Assembly: GCF_900107815.1 (NCBI RefSeq)
Contig: NZ_FNRK01000001.1
Location: forward strand, 124,001 to 188,000
DNA: 64,000 nt
Source of the DNA: Eubacterium aggregans
GTDB taxonomy: Bacteria; Bacillota; Clostridia; Eubacteriales; Eubacteriaceae
Direction: 5' to 3'
Made by a program: the position numbers and the translations under genes. Shown here one piece after another: positions 24,400-33,291 of the stretch. Below the pieces are notes generated by a model that was not told the origin of the DNA, made no database searches, and saw only the letters and a program-made list of their open reading frames with translations. Numbering within the stretch: the first letter of the stretch is position 1; each line of letters opens with the position of its first letter.

Positions 24400-25187
24400 G
24401 GGACATCTCCCTTTAAGGCATCCAGAGCCGCTTTTTTATCCCCTGCCCGCATCAGGGTTTCGCCAATGAGAACGGCATCCACCCCAGCCTCCCGAAGCAC
24501 CTGAATGTCCCCGGCACTGCGAATGCCGGATTCCGCCACAAAGCGGACATCCCCCGGTACTCGGTCCCTCAGACGGCGGCTATTGTCGAAGTCTACCGTA
24601 AAATCCTTGAGGTTCCGATTGTTCACCCCGATAATCCGGGCACCAGCGGCCAGGGCAATCTTAATTTCTTCGGCATCGTGGGCCTCCACCAGGGCAGAGA
24701 GCCCCAGCTTATCGCAGAGGTTAATATACCGGGTGAGGGTGTCCCCATCCAGCAGCGCCACAATGAGCAGCACCGCCGATGCTCCCAGAAGCCGAGCCTC
24801 ACAGATCATATAGTCGTCAATGACGAAATCCTTGCGGAGAGTGGGGATGGTCACCAACCGGGAAATCTCCGACAGGTAGCTGTCCTTCCCTAAAAACCAC
24901 TGGGGCTCAGTGAGGACAGAAATGGCCGAGGCCCCGGCGGCCTCATAGTCCCGGGCAATATCCAGATAGGGAAAGTCCGGGGCGATGAGTCCCTTGGAGG
25001 GGGAGGCCTGCTTACACTCACAGATAAAGGCCATGTCCTCCCTGGAGAGAGCCGCCTCAAAGGGAAAACCCTCTAAGGGGGGCAGGGCCTGGACCTCAGC
25101 AGCCAGCACCGTGGTGGGGACACTGGCCTTGGCCTGCTCCACCCGGGTGCGGGCATGGTCGGCAATGGTATGGAGGATATCTGCCAT
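24390..25187 (-). CDS. trpC: Indole-3-glycerol phosphate synthase
   Basis: A 265-residue TIM-barrel enzyme that closes the indole ring. FICECKQASPSKGLI (about residues 53-67) carries the catalytic Lys and substrate-binding residues, SVLTEPQWFLG and LRKDFVIDDYMI follow, then IGVNNRNLKDF and VAESGIRSAGDI. Its ATG directly follows the trpD stop without a gap. Separate trpC and trpF genes, not a fusion, are typical of Firmicutes. Confidence 0.96.
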   Translation of the reverse strand: MADILHTIADHARTRVEQAKASVPTTVLAAEVQALPPLEGFPFEAALSREDMAFICECKQASPSKGLIAPDFPYLDIARDYEAAGASAISVLTEPQWFLGKDSYLSEISRLVTIPTLRKDFVIDDYMICEARLLGASAVLLIVALLDGDTLTRYINLCDKLGLSALVEAHDAEEIKIALAAGARIIGVNNRNLKDFTVDFDNSRRLRDRVPGDVRFVAESGIRSAGDIQVLREAGVDAVLIGETLMRAGDKKAALDALKGDVPCL

Positions 25188-26201
25188 TTAAGCCACCGCC
25201 CCCTTCAGCTCTTCCAGCTTGGCCAGGGCGGCACCGCTGTCGATCAGGCTTTCAGCCAGGCGAATGCCCGCTGCAATGGATTCTGCCTTCTCCCCGATGT
25301 ACAGCCCGGCTCCAGCGTTCATCAGCACGGTACTGCGCTTAGGTCCAGCCCCTCCCGAGAGAATTTCCCGGGTAATGGCCGCATTTTCTTCCGGGGTTCC
25401 CCCCACTAAATCGGATTTAGCACACCGGGTGAATCCAAATTCCTCGGGGGTGATGGTGAAGCTTTTGTAGTAGCCCTCCTTCACCTCACAGAGGGTGGTG
25501 GGTGCGGACAGGGAGATTTCATCCAGCTTATCCTGACCGTAGGCCACCAGACCCCGTCTGACCCCCAGGCTGGCCATGACCTTGGCCAATGGCTCCACTA
25601 GGGATTCATCGTACACGCCCAGCAGCTGCATGGTGGGGGCGGCGGGGTTGGTCAGGGGCCCCAGGATGTTAAATACCGTGCGAATTCCCAGCTCCCTGCG
25701 GATAGGCCCCACGTATTTCATGGAGGTATGGTATTTCTGGGCGAAGAGGAAGCACAGCCCCACCTCCTTTAAAAGCTCGGCACAGCGCTCTGGCTCCTGG
25801 ACGATGTTAATCCCCAGGGCCTCCAGGCAATCGGCGGTGCCGGATTTGGAGGAAGCCGCCCGGTTGCCGTGCTTAGCCACCTTAATGCCCCCAGCCGCCA
25901 GCACAAAGGCCGCAGTGGTGGAGATATTAAAGCTTTTGGCGCCGTCTCCCCCGGTTCCCACAATATCCATAACAGACAAATTGTGCTCCACCTTGGTGGC
26001 GTGGTCCCGCATGGCTGCGGCACAGCCGGCAATTTCATCAATGGTCTCCGCCTTGGTACTCTCGGTGGTCAGAGCCGCCAGGAAGGCGGCGTTTTGGGTC
26101 TGGGAGGTCTCCCCTGCCATAATTTCATTCATAACAATGTAGGCTTCCTGATAGCTTAAATCCTCTTTATTGACGATTTTTTCGATGGCTTCTTTAATCA
26201 T
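25188..26201 (-). CDS. trpD: Anthranilate phosphoribosyltransferase
   Basis: A 337-residue enzyme that joins anthranilate to PRPP. The glycine-rich [18 protein letters not shown] (about residues 81-98) binds PRPP, followed by [21 protein letters not shown] and [22 protein letters not shown]. The N-terminal helical domain is present. AAAGGA stands before the ATG, 16 bases after trpG. Confidence 0.96.
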   Translation of the reverse strand: MIKEAIEKIVNKEDLSYQEAYIVMNEIMAGETSQTQNAAFLAALTTESTKAETIDEIAGCAAAMRDHATKVEHNLSVMDIVGTGGDGAKSFNISTTAAFVLAAGGIKVAKHGNRAASSKSGTADCLEALGINIVQEPERCAELLKEVGLCFLFAQKYHTSMKYVGPIRRELGIRTVFNILGPLTNPAAPTMQLLGVYDESLVEPLAKVMASLGVRRGLVAYGQDKLDEISLSAPTTLCEVKEGYYKSFTITPEEFGFTRCAKSDLVGGTPEENAAITREILSGGAGPKRSTVLMNAGAGLYIGEKAESIAAGIRLAESLIDSGAALAKLEELKGAVA

Positions 26202-26217
26202 GATATGATGTCCTTTC

Positions 26218-26802
26218 TTATCTCACTGAGGGTGTCCGGTTCTTTAAAAAATTAGCGACCATCCTCGGTCCCTGGGGGGTGAGGATGGATTCGGGATGGA
26301 ATTGCAGGCCGATGATGGGGTATGTACTGTGGGCCACAGCCATGACCTCCCCGTCGGCACTCCTGGCAATGACCCCTAGGCTTTCGGGCAGGGTGTCCTC
26401 CAAAAGGGCCAGGGAGTGGTAGCGCCCCACGGTGGTGGTTTCACCACAGCCCTTAAACAGGGGATGCTCCGGTGCCATCTGGATGGCATGGGCCTTGCCG
26501 TGGACCAGGGTTTTAGCATAGCCGATGGACCCGCCAAGGGCCTGGCAGATGGCCTGATGCCCCAGGCATACTCCCAAAATGGGGATCTCCGCCCCCAATT
26601 CCTTCACCACTGCCACACAGATGCCCGCATCCTCGGGCCGCCCCGGACCAGGGGATAACACAATGGCCTCCGGGGCCAGAGCCCGGATATCCTCCACCCC
26701 CAGGGCATCGTTGCGAACCACCTGAATGTCCGGATTGATGGTACCCATCAGCTGGTACAGATTGTAGGAAAAGCTGTCGTAGTTGTCGATGAGTAAAATC
26801 AT
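26218..26802 (-). CDS. trpG: Anthranilate synthase glutaminase subunit
   Basis: A 194-residue class I glutamine amidotransferase that supplies ammonia to TrpE. The triad Cys is in [11 protein letters not shown] (near residue 79) and the His-Glu pair in [12 protein letters not shown]. The start was set at 26802, where TGATG links it to the trpE stop and AGGAGG lies seven bases upstream; an ATG three bases earlier is also possible. It might be shared with para-aminobenzoate synthesis, as in Bacillus, if no separate pabA exists. Confidence 0.95.
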   Translation of the reverse strand: MILLIDNYDSFSYNLYQLMGTINPDIQVVRNDALGVEDIRALAPEAIVLSPGPGRPEDAGICVAVVKELGAEIPILGVCLGHQAICQALGGSIGYAKTLVHGKAHAIQMAPEHPLFKGCGETTTVGRYHSLALLEDTLPESLGVIARSADGEVMAVAHSTYPIIGLQFHPESILTPQGPRMVANFLKNRTPSVR

Positions 26803-28268
26803 CATTCCACCTCCTGGGCGGCCTTCAGGGCATCCACCACTGCTGCCGCCTTCTGAATACATTCCTGATATTCCCTTTGGGGAACTGAATCCGCCACGAT
26901 GCCGGCACCGCTTCGGATATAGACCACCCCGTCCTTTTTGTAGGCGATGCGGATGGCAATGCAGGTGTCCATGTTCCCTGTAAAATCAATATAGCCAATG
27001 GCCCCGCCGTAAATTCCCCGGCGGTTGCCCTCCAGCTCCCCGATGATCTGGGCGGCCCGGAGCTTGGGGGCACCGGAAAGGGTCCCCGCCGGCAGCACCG
27101 CCGCCACCGCATCCAGGGCATCCTTTCCCGGGGCCAGCTCCCCCCGGACCGTGGAGCCGATGTGCATCACATGGGAAAAATGCTCCACCTGGCGGTAGGT
27201 CTCCACAGCCACACTGCCAAAGCGGCTTACCCGGCCCAGGTCGTTACGTCCCAGGTCCACTAGCATATCGTGCTCCGCCAGCTCCTTTTCGTCCTTTAAA
27301 AGCGCCCTCTCCAGCTGGATATCCTCGGCTTCATCCTTTCCCCGGGGTCTGGTTCCCGCCAGGGGAAAGGTGTGGAGCACACCATCCTCCAGCTTCACCA
27401 GGGTTTCCGGGGATGCCCCGGCCACCTCAATATCCTCGGAGGAGAAGTAAAACATATAGGGGGAAGGGTTGGTGGTCCGCAGGACCCGGTAGGTGTTGAG
27501 CAGGCTTCCGGTGTACCCGGCGGAGAGCCGGTTGGACAGCACCACCTGAAAGATATCCCCCTCCCGGATGTGGTCCTTGGCCGTCGCCACCATCCGGCAA
27601 TACTCCCCTTCATCAAAAAGGGGGGTGATGGGGGTGGTCATCTGCCCCGGGTCCGCCGTACAAGGGGTTCCCCCCAGAATCAGTTCCCGCATGGCCGCAA
27701 GCTCCGTCTCAGCCTTCTGACAACCCGCTTCCCCATCCTTTAAGGCCGCATTGGCCATAAGGATGATCTTTTGCTTAAAATGGTCGAAGGCGATGACCTT
27801 GTCAAAAAGCATGAGGTCCACATCCCGAAAGCCCTCTCCCGCCTGGCTGCTGAAATCCAGGGTGGGCTCAGCGTAGTGGAGGTAATCGTAGGAAAAGTAT
27901 CCCACAAGGCCCCCGGTAAAGGTGGGCAGCCCCGGAACCCTTGGGCTTTTGTAATCCGCTAAAACCTGACGGATGGCCCCGGCGGGGTCCTGGGTTTCAA
28001 AGGATTCCTCCCCCACCTTCATCGCCCCATCCCGACAGGTGATCTCCAGCTTAGGGTCGTAGCCTAGAAAGGTGTATCGCCCCCAGCGCTCACTTCCGGC
28101 CACGGATTCCAGCAGGTAGCAATGGCGGGATGTCCCCTTTAGAATCCGCAGCACCGTAATGGGGGTGTGGCTGTCCGACAGCATTTCCACCGCCAGGGGG
28201 TAGGTTTTATACCCCGCCTCTAAAAGCTGGGTGATTTTCTGTGGGGTGAGTGTATGGATGATTTGCAT
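26802..28268 (-). CDS. trpE: Anthranilate synthase component I
   Basis: A 488-residue chorismate-using enzyme. The N-terminal part carries the tryptophan-feedback element LLESV near residue 52; the catalytic domain includes RANPSPYMFY-like TNPSPYMFYF, GASPETLVKL, PLAGTRPRG, DLGRNDLGRVS and PAGTLSGAPKLRA, then GIYGGAIGYIDF and GAGIVADS. First gene of the trpEGDCFBA operon, which covers every step from chorismate to tryptophan. AGGAGGACACACC precedes the ATG. Expression is gated by the T-box upstream. Confidence 0.97.
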   Translation of the reverse strand: MQIIHTLTPQKITQLLEAGYKTYPLAVEMLSDSHTPITVLRILKGTSRHCYLLESVAGSERWGRYTFLGYDPKLEITCRDGAMKVGEESFETQDPAGAIRQVLADYKSPRVPGLPTFTGGLVGYFSYDYLHYAEPTLDFSSQAGEGFRDVDLMLFDKVIAFDHFKQKIILMANAALKDGEAGCQKAETELAAMRELILGGTPCTADPGQMTTPITPLFDEGEYCRMVATAKDHIREGDIFQVVLSNRLSAGYTGSLLNTYRVLRTTNPSPYMFYFSSEDIEVAGASPETLVKLEDGVLHTFPLAGTRPRGKDEAEDIQLERALLKDEKELAEHDMLVDLGRNDLGRVSRFGSVAVETYRQVEHFSHVMHIGSTVRGELAPGKDALDAVAAVLPAGTLSGAPKLRAAQIIGELEGNRRGIYGGAIGYIDFTGNMDTCIAIRIAYKKDGVVYIRSGAGIVADSVPQREYQECIQKAAAVVDALKAAQEVE

Positions 28269-28301
28269 GGTGTGTCCTCCTAAGTGATGGTTCCAAAAAA
28301 T

Positions 28302-28560
28302 AAAAACGTCCTCGACAGATTAAAATAATCTGCCAAGGACGAAAAATTTCCGCGGTGCCACCTTGGTTCACGACAAAAAAGCCGTGCGCTTTGCAGGGTA
28401 CCAACATACCCCCGGCAACTGACGTATGCCCCCACGTCACAGAATACTTAGCCTATGCCTTTCACTGTGCCCTCAGCGGTCCATTTGACGATTTGTTTTC
28501 CACCCAGCTCTCAGCACCCTGGGTTCTCTGTGGGAGCATCATCCCCGTTATCTCCGCTTC
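28302..28560 (-). ncRNA. Tryptophan-specific T-box leader
   Basis: On the minus strand a stem I closes AGCGG with CCGCT, and just before the 3' arm is AAATGGACC, placing the specifier codon UGG (Trp) at 28483-28481. The conserved T-box AAGGTGGCACCGCGG lies at 28364-28350; its UGGC pairs with a GCCA tRNA end, which suits tRNA-Trp. A long terminator stem (28341-28327 with 28321-28307) followed by Ts ends the leader. Uncharged tRNA-Trp would stabilise the antiterminator and allow trpE transcription. Confidence 0.93.
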
Positions 28561-28620
28561 AACGGTTTGTTATTTCCGTTTGTACTTTAATACGTTAAAT
28601 CACTGCTTAACTTGTTTATG

Positions 28621-28649
28621 AGTTTACGCCTTTTTTGAACAATTGTCAA
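28621..28649 (-). promoter_or_regulatory. Promoter of the trp operon
   Basis: On the minus strand TTGACA (28649-28644) and TAAACT (28626-28621) are 17 bases apart. The start point near 28614 gives a leader of about 345 bases, the right size for a T-box. Confidence 0.85.
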
Positions 28650-28692
28650 GAATTTTTATAAAAAACCCGATTTACACTGTAAATTCAACGAA

Positions 28693-28766
28693 TTGAGCAA
28701 TATTCAAATAAGGATTGACAAGTAAAAAAACGAGGACTATACTAAAATAAATTGAACGATATTCAA
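28693..28766 (+). promoter_or_regulatory. Promoter and twin operators of the TetR-GNAT gene
   Basis: TTGACA (28715-28720) and TATACT (28738-28743) are 17 bases apart. The promoter is flanked by two related inverted repeats, TTGAGCAATATTCAA (28693-28707) and TTGAACGATATTCAA (28752-28766), the second a perfect TTGAA/TTCAA palindrome. This arrangement suits autoregulation by the TetR domain. Confidence 0.75.
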
Positions 28767-28786
28767 TACAATGTGGAGGGTGAATA

Positions 28787-29848
28787 ATGTCAAGAAAAAC
28801 GGTCGGTGATGGCGGAAAACGGGATGAAATTGTGGGGGCAGCACTTCAGTTATTTTTGGAAAATGGCTATGACGGCACCTCGGTACGTTCCATTATGAAT
28901 CAGGCGGGTGGCGAGGTCGGACTATTTTACTACTACTTTAAAAACAAAGACAAGGTTTTTGATGCGGTGTTGGATTTGTTTTTTGCCCGTTATGACGCTG
29001 ACTTTTCAGCGATTGTTGCCCATGGAAGGCGCAATCCCTGCCGGGTTATGCAGGACTTTTTTGAGTATATGGAGCGGGAAACCACCAGATTTCGAGCCCA
29101 ATACGCCGGCAATCTGCACCGGACCGTACGCTGGGCCATACGGGAACACACGCTGACCATCATCGAGCCATATCTGCGGCAGGTGGTGGACATTCAAAGC
29201 GACTATTACAGAATAGCGCCTGCCCTTGCACCGGAAGTTGCCGCGCTGTACCTGACCCACGGTGTGGGCAGTGCCATTCTCCACGAGGACAGCACCACCT
29301 ATCTGAAGGATCGAACAGAAATAAAAAGGGGCGTCAGCCTGCTGATGGGGATGCCCACCGACGATCAGGAACTGCGTATTCCCTACCCGGCAACAGCCGA
29401 GGATATCCCCAGCTGGATGGTCCTTGTCTCCAGGGTCAAAGAGCATTTCCCCGGTCTGAATGAAGGAGAATACAAAGCACAGCTGGCCGCCTATATCCAG
29501 GGTAATGAGGCCTGGGTGTACCGGGATGGCAACACCGTTGTCGCGGCCCTCCTTTTCTCCAAGGAGCGGCAGGAAATTGATTTTCTCGCCGTATCACCGG
29601 ACGATTGTCGTCACGGTTTGGCGGCGAGGTTGGTGGAAACAGCGGCGGCGCAGTTTCCTGTGGGGACAGCACTTTCCGTCACCACCTATCGGGAGGGCGA
29701 TCCCCAGGGCACGGCGGCCCGGGCGCTGTACAAGCACCTCGGTTTTGCCGAGGGCGAGCTGACCGAGGCCCTCGGCTATCCCTGCCAAAGACTGACGCTG
29801 ATCGTGCCGGATGGTACGCCGGTGCCGCGGGCAAAACAGAAGGTGTAA
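28787..29848 (+). CDS. TetR regulator fused to a GNAT acetyltransferase
   Basis: A 353-residue protein with two parts. Residues 1-60 are a TetR helix-turn-helix (RDEIVGAALQLFLENGYDG then GEVGLFYYYFKNKDKVFDAVL), and the region to about 195 is a helical ligand domain. From about 205, DIPSWMVLVSRVKEHFPGL opens a GNAT domain with VVAALLFSKERQEIDFLAVS, the acetyl-CoA loop SPDDCRHGLAARLVETAAA and ARALYKHLGFAEGELTEALG. Separate proteins of these two kinds are common; the fusion is unusual. The frame is continuous and no internal stop or start with a good ribosome binding site was seen. The GNAT may sense or modify the ligand; this is inference. GGAGGG precedes the ATG. Confidence 0.85.
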   Translation: MSRKTVGDGGKRDEIVGAALQLFLENGYDGTSVRSIMNQAGGEVGLFYYYFKNKDKVFDAVLDLFFARYDADFSAIVAHGRRNPCRVMQDFFEYMERETTRFRAQYAGNLHRTVRWAIREHTLTIIEPYLRQVVDIQSDYYRIAPALAPEVAALYLTHGVGSAILHEDSTTYLKDRTEIKRGVSLLMGMPTDDQELRIPYPATAEDIPSWMVLVSRVKEHFPGLNEGEYKAQLAAYIQGNEAWVYRDGNTVVAALLFSKERQEIDFLAVSPDDCRHGLAARLVETAAAQFPVGTALSVTTYREGDPQGTAARALYKHLGFAEGELTEALGYPCQRLTLIVPDGTPVPRAKQKV

Positions 29849-29951
29849 GCATTATGACCTTTTCGACGAAGCATATAAGCAGGTCTTTCGCTATTTGGAC
29901 AGAAAAAATGGTTCTATATTTAGCTTTTTAAATTCATAGAGGAGAATACTT

Positions 29952-30161
29952 TTGAAAAATAAAATTAACACCACATCAAATAAGTCAATTAAAGAAATCA
30001 TCGGCACAATCCTTAAAGCAATGCCTATTGCAATGGGTGTGGCAGTTATCACTCTGTCTATCCTGAATGCAATCCAAACAACAGAAGCGGTTTTACTTCT
30101 TGGTATCGGTGTAACAAGTGCAGGGATTGTACTGATGAGTAACCATAAAAGTGAAGATTAA
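29952..30161 (+). CDS. Small two-segment membrane protein, unknown
   Basis: A 69-residue protein starting at a TTG with GAGGAG eight bases upstream. A polar lead (KNKINTTSNKSIKEI) is followed by two hydrophobic segments, about residues 24-39 and 46-62, and a charged tail. I do not recognise the family. It is markedly more AT-rich than neighbouring genes. It follows the TetR-GNAT gene after about 100 bases and ends at a shared terminator, so the two may form one unit; the spacer 29849-29951 shows no clear promoter. Confidence 0.6.
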   Translation: MKNKINTTSNKSIKEIIGTILKAMPIAMGVAVITLSILNAIQTTEAVLLLGIGVTSAGIVLMSNHKSED

Positions 30162-30179
30162 CGCCGCAAATTAATGTAG

Positions 30180-30210
30180 AAAACCCCGAATCGTCCTGAT
30201 CCGGGGTTTT
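30180..30210. terminator. Bidirectional terminator
   Basis: AAAACCCCG (30180-30188) pairs with CGGGGTTTT (30202-30210). With A- and T-runs on both sides it can end the TetR-GNAT unit and the convergent PTS operon. Confidence 0.88.
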
Positions 30211-30230
30211 CTACATTCGTTCTTTTTTTA

Positions 30231-30503
30231 TTACACTTCGCCAAACCCACCATCAATGAGGGTAATCAGGGCTTCTACCGCTGCTTCTTCATCTTCCCCC
30301 TCTGCGCGAATTTGAATCTTGGTGTCCTTGGATAATGCCATGGCCATCACGGCGATGATGGATTTGGCATTGCCCTCCTTACCGGAATCCAGGTTGACGA
30401 TGGTGATGTCGGACTGGAATCCTGTGGCTTGCTTGGTGAATTCCGATGCCGGCCGCGCGTGCAGACCGGTCTTATTAATGATGATGGTTTCCTTTGCGTA
30501 CAT
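30231..30503 (-). CDS. HPr-like phosphocarrier protein
   Basis: A 90-residue HPr-family protein. The phosphorylated His is in NKTGLHARPASEF (residue 16 or so) and the regulatory Ser region reads NAKSIIAVMAM, which fits HPr kinase target proteins. It is the last gene of the glucitol-type PTS operon, right after EIIA. It may be the general HPr or a paralogue dedicated to this system; no ptsI or hprK is in the window to decide. GAGAGG precedes the ATG. Confidence 0.88.
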   Translation of the reverse strand: MYAKETIIINKTGLHARPASEFTKQATGFQSDITIVNLDSGKEGNAKSIIAVMAMALSKDTKIQIRAEGEDEEAAVEALITLIDGGFGEV

Positions 30504-30520
30504 AAAATTGACCTCTCTTG

Positions 30521-30880
30521 TTAAGAATAAATGATTTCAATGGACATACCGACGGATAAGTCTGGCAACCCATCGCCGGAAAGCTCAATATGACCTGGCA
30601 ACTGGGCGGTATCGGCACCATTAAACATCAAGGTGCAATGTCCCATGGTTTTTAGGGTTTCGTTGGCTTCATTTCCTATAGCTGTCACTTTATACCTTTT
30701 CTCACAAACAACGAGCTCATCCCCGATGGTGATATCCCGCTCCCATTCCTCGATGGAATGAAGAACAGCCATATCCCTTAAGGCATCCGGCGCATTGTTA
30801 TCGAAGATGATGATCATGTTTTCGCCGATGAAATCTTGTACCATCGGACCAATTTCCGTTATCGTTGCTTTATATCCCAT
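30521..30880 (-). CDS. PTS EIIA, glucitol/sorbitol type
   Basis: A 119-residue IIA protein of the Gut family. The start MGYKATITEIGPMV and the ending LPDLSVGMSIEII are typical; the active His is probably the one in AVLHSIEEW (about residue 41). It passes phosphate from HPr to the IIB domain of the gene at 30908. GGAGAG precedes the ATG, and it follows the EIIBC gene by 27 bases. Confidence 0.9.
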   Translation of the reverse strand: MGYKATITEIGPMVQDFIGENMIIIFDNNAPDALRDMAVLHSIEEWERDITIGDELVVCEKRYKVTAIGNEANETLKTMGHCTLMFNGADTAQLPGHIELSGDGLPDLSVGMSIEIIYS

Positions 30881-30907
30881 TTGAACTCTCCTATCATTCT
30901 ATGTCAA

Positions 30908-31882
30908 TTATAGCATAGTTGCAACACAAAATGCCAATATGACCATTATTGGGCCAGTAATGATCCGGGACAGCAGAACAGAAGGAACGCCGATATCCAC
31001 GGTATCGTTGGCCGCATCCCCCATGGAAAGACCCACGGGAATAAAATCACATCCAACCTGAACATCCACTGCAAAGAAAGCAGGCAGTGCCAGGATTACC
31101 GGGAAGGTTCCGGTCATAATACCATATCCAATAATGACGGACAGCAGCTGTCCGATGAGGGCGCCAGATCCCACCAGGGGTGATAGAATGGGCAAGCCGC
31201 AGATGATGGCCAGAACCAATAAGCCCGGCAGTGTCCCTAAATAGGGGTAAACGTAGGTGCCCATCAGGCCACCCAGTCCGGTAAAGTTAATGAGTCCCAG
31301 TACCAGGGAGTAGAAGGCCATAAAGGGGATGATGTCCTTAATGGAGATATCCACGGCTTCCTTGGCACCCTGGACACAGGTGGTCGCAAAGCCCGCCAAA
31401 GCCTTCCCGCCCCGGGCTACCCAGTTTTCCTTGGGGGCATCCGCTGCCGGTGCGGCTTCTTCTGGTTTTTCTTCTTCAACAACAGTTTCGGTTGCCACTA
31501 TTGGCGCTTCGGAGCCATCAGCCATGGTAATCCCATCGGGGGTAACCCCTGAGACATAAATATCTTCTTTAATGAACTGAGCTAAAGGGCCAGACTGGCC
31601 AACAGGGGTCAGATTAACGGTCATGACACCTTTTTTCGGATAGACGCCACAACGCAGGGTCCCGCCACAGTTAATGACCACACAGGCCATTTCTTCGTCA
31701 GCGACGCCATTGGAAAAACCATCAACGGCTTCTGCACCCGTAAGTTCTGCGATTTTACGGGCTACCGGAGCAATACCCCCACCGGTAATGGAGACCACTT
31801 TATTCTTGGTTTCGGTGGGTTCGATCACTAATGGTCCGCCCCAACCGCCATTGCCTTTTTCGATTTTAACTGCTTTGTACAT
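30908..31882 (-). CDS. PTS EIIBC, glucitol/sorbitol type
   Basis: A 324-residue protein. The N-terminal IIB part (about residues 1-150) opens with [19 protein letters not shown], the Gut-IIB signature, and holds a Cys in [21 protein letters not shown] that is the likely phospho-acceptor. A linker rich in Glu and Pro (about residues 133-150) leads to the IIC half with several hydrophobic segments and a conserved [18 protein letters not shown]. Gut-type transporters split IIC over two proteins; the other half is at 31885. Confidence 0.9.
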   Translation of the reverse strand: MYKAVKIEKGNGGWGGPLVIEPTETKNKVVSITGGGIAPVARKIAELTGAEAVDGFSNGVADEEMACVVINCGGTLRCGVYPKKGVMTVNLTPVGQSGPLAQFIKEDIYVSGVTPDGITMADGSEAPIVATETVVEEEKPEEAAPAADAPKENWVARGGKALAGFATTCVQGAKEAVDISIKDIIPFMAFYSLVLGLINFTGLGGLMGTYVYPYLGTLPGLLVLAIICGLPILSPLVGSGALIGQLLSVIIGYGIMTGTFPVILALPAFFAVDVQVGCDFIPVGLSMGDAANDTVDIGVPSVLLSRIITGPIMVILAFCVATML

Positions 31883-31884
31883 GT

Positions 31885-32463
31885 CTATGCCTCCGCTTTC
31901 TCGGTGCCCTGGGCATGGCCGTATTTTTTCTTATATTTGGCATTGTAAATCACCTGGGTGACCACACTGCGCAGCAGGCACATGACAACCCCCAACAGGA
32001 AGTACTGGACAGCCAGTCCGCCGAGGACTTCAATGCCGCCAATGCCCATCGTGGTGGTGTAATAGAACACCCCACTGGCGATGCCTAACCAAACGAAAAC
32101 TTCACCGGGATTGGAATGGGGGAACAGACCGGTTACCGGATGACAGAAGGAAATCCCGGCATCAAAGAATGCCACCCGCTGGTTCTGGGGAAGAAAACGG
32201 GCATAGGGGTAAGTCATGGGATTTCCGGAAAACATCATACACACCACTGGCATTAAGATCCAGCGGGTGATGGCATTTTTACCCAAAAGGTTACAAAACC
32301 GCTCGATCCGATCCAGACCGATGAGTTTGAATAAAATATGCATAAATGCGATCATAATAATAATCCAGGGCAGCAGGTTCAGCACGTACAAACTGATAAA
32401 ATAAGTCGCGCCGTTTTGGAAAAGCCCGTAAAAGGCCTCACCGAAAGTGTTTAATGCTTCCAT
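31885..32463 (-). CDS. PTS EIIC, glucitol/sorbitol type
   Basis: A 192-residue membrane protein with about four hydrophobic segments, the N-terminal IIC half of a glucitol-type permease. [37 protein letters not shown] and [16 protein letters not shown] are family motifs. It lies two bases before the EIIBC gene, so the two halves are translated together. AAAGGAG precedes the ATG. Confidence 0.9.
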   Translation of the reverse strand: MEALNTFGEAFYGLFQNGATYFISLYVLNLLPWIIIMIAFMHILFKLIGLDRIERFCNLLGKNAITRWILMPVVCMMFSGNPMTYPYARFLPQNQRVAFFDAGISFCHPVTGLFPHSNPGEVFVWLGIASGVFYYTTTMGIGGIEVLGGLAVQYFLLGVVMCLLRSVVTQVIYNAKYKKKYGHAQGTEKAEA

Positions 32464-32497
32464 ATACGCTCTCCTTTAAATATGTTCTGGGTCCAGC

Positions 32498-33055
32498 TTA
32501 TTCAGCCTTTTCCCGATTTCTGATCTCACGCTTCCGAGCCTCGATACGCGCACGTCCTTCCTCATCGATGGTTGTCCGCTCCCCCGCAGCAGATGAATCT
32601 GACGATTCTTTGGCCAGACGCATATCGATGGCCTCGACAGCCTGTATGAGTGCACCTTTTTTACGGTGCTTATCAGCTAGCTTCGGACTGTAGGGTTCTT
32701 TTTCCCGCAGCCGTTTGTTCACAACACGATCCTCTTCGATCCCCTGTCTACGCACGTCATCTAGGGTCATGCCATCATAATTGGTGACGGTTTTAAAGGT
32801 ATTCCAAAAAGCAATACCTTTTAGACGCCGACACTCTACCACCCGGTCCGTTGCCGGGTTCCAGGCCAAAATAACGATGGCACCGCCGCCGGGATTAAAG
32901 CCTCCCTTGCGGACACCCACACCGATGATTCGGCCCGTTTTCTGCATAGCCTTACCGTTCTTCTGGAAGGCCTTATATTGCAAATAGGTCATGATATTCT
33001 GGAAGACCATCATCGCCAGGGCGAAGACGGCCAGGTAAATCAAGCCTTTGTTCAT
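32498..33055 (-). CDS. GutM-type operon activator
   Basis: A 185-residue protein: one N-terminal membrane segment (LIYLAVFALAMMVFQNIMTYLQ), then a soluble domain starting QKTGRIIGVGVRKGGFNPGGGAIVILAWN, the GutM pattern, and a charged C-terminal tail rich in Arg, Lys and Glu. In enteric bacteria GutM activates the glucitol operon; in Firmicutes it occurs beside glucitol-type PTS genes and its mechanism is unclear. The start at 33055 is preferred because AAAGGAG stands five bases upstream. A 187-base inverted-repeat element lies between this gene and the HAD gene. Confidence 0.82.
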   Translation of the reverse strand: MNKGLIYLAVFALAMMVFQNIMTYLQYKAFQKNGKAMQKTGRIIGVGVRKGGFNPGGGAIVILAWNPATDRVVECRRLKGIAFWNTFKTVTNYDGMTLDDVRRQGIEEDRVVNKRLREKEPYSPKLADKHRKKGALIQAVEAIDMRLAKESSDSSAAGERTTIDEEGRARIEARKREIRNREKAE

Positions 33056-33077
33056 CATCTCTCCTTTGGGACGGTCA

Positions 33078-33264
33078 GGACAACCATTATAAAGATTCAC
33101 TACGGACCCCAGGCGCTGACGTGTGAATTCCTAACCCTCACTCGTCAATGCGCAAACCCTTCGGGTTTGATATGGTTGTTGCCCGGCTTACATTTCCATT
33201 ATCATCAAATTGAAATGCACTGCCCGCAGGGGATCTCTTCGTTCACGTATTATAATGGTTGTCC
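33078..33264. repeat. 187-bp element with 14-bp terminal inverted repeats
   Basis: GGACAACCATTATA (33078-33091) and TATAATGGTTGTCC (33251-33264) are perfect inverse copies. A third partial copy, ATGGTTGT, lies at 33172-33179, and a 7-bp stem at 33153-33169 (CAAACCC/GGGTTTG). It fills the gap between two genes of the PTS operon. It has the form of a MITE-like insertion or a structured RNA; no target duplication was seen. Confidence 0.65.
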
Positions 33265-33291
33265 CTCCCTTACGTTTCAGCACTTTTTCAA

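Noticed and set aside
29854-29931. A 25-codon frame after the TetR-GNAT gene
   Set aside because: It has no ribosome binding site and no recognisable features.
33078-33264. The 187-bp element as a group II intron or known riboswitch
   Set aside because: I saw no GUGYG start, no domain V-like hairpin and no aptamer motif I know. It is also too short for an intron.
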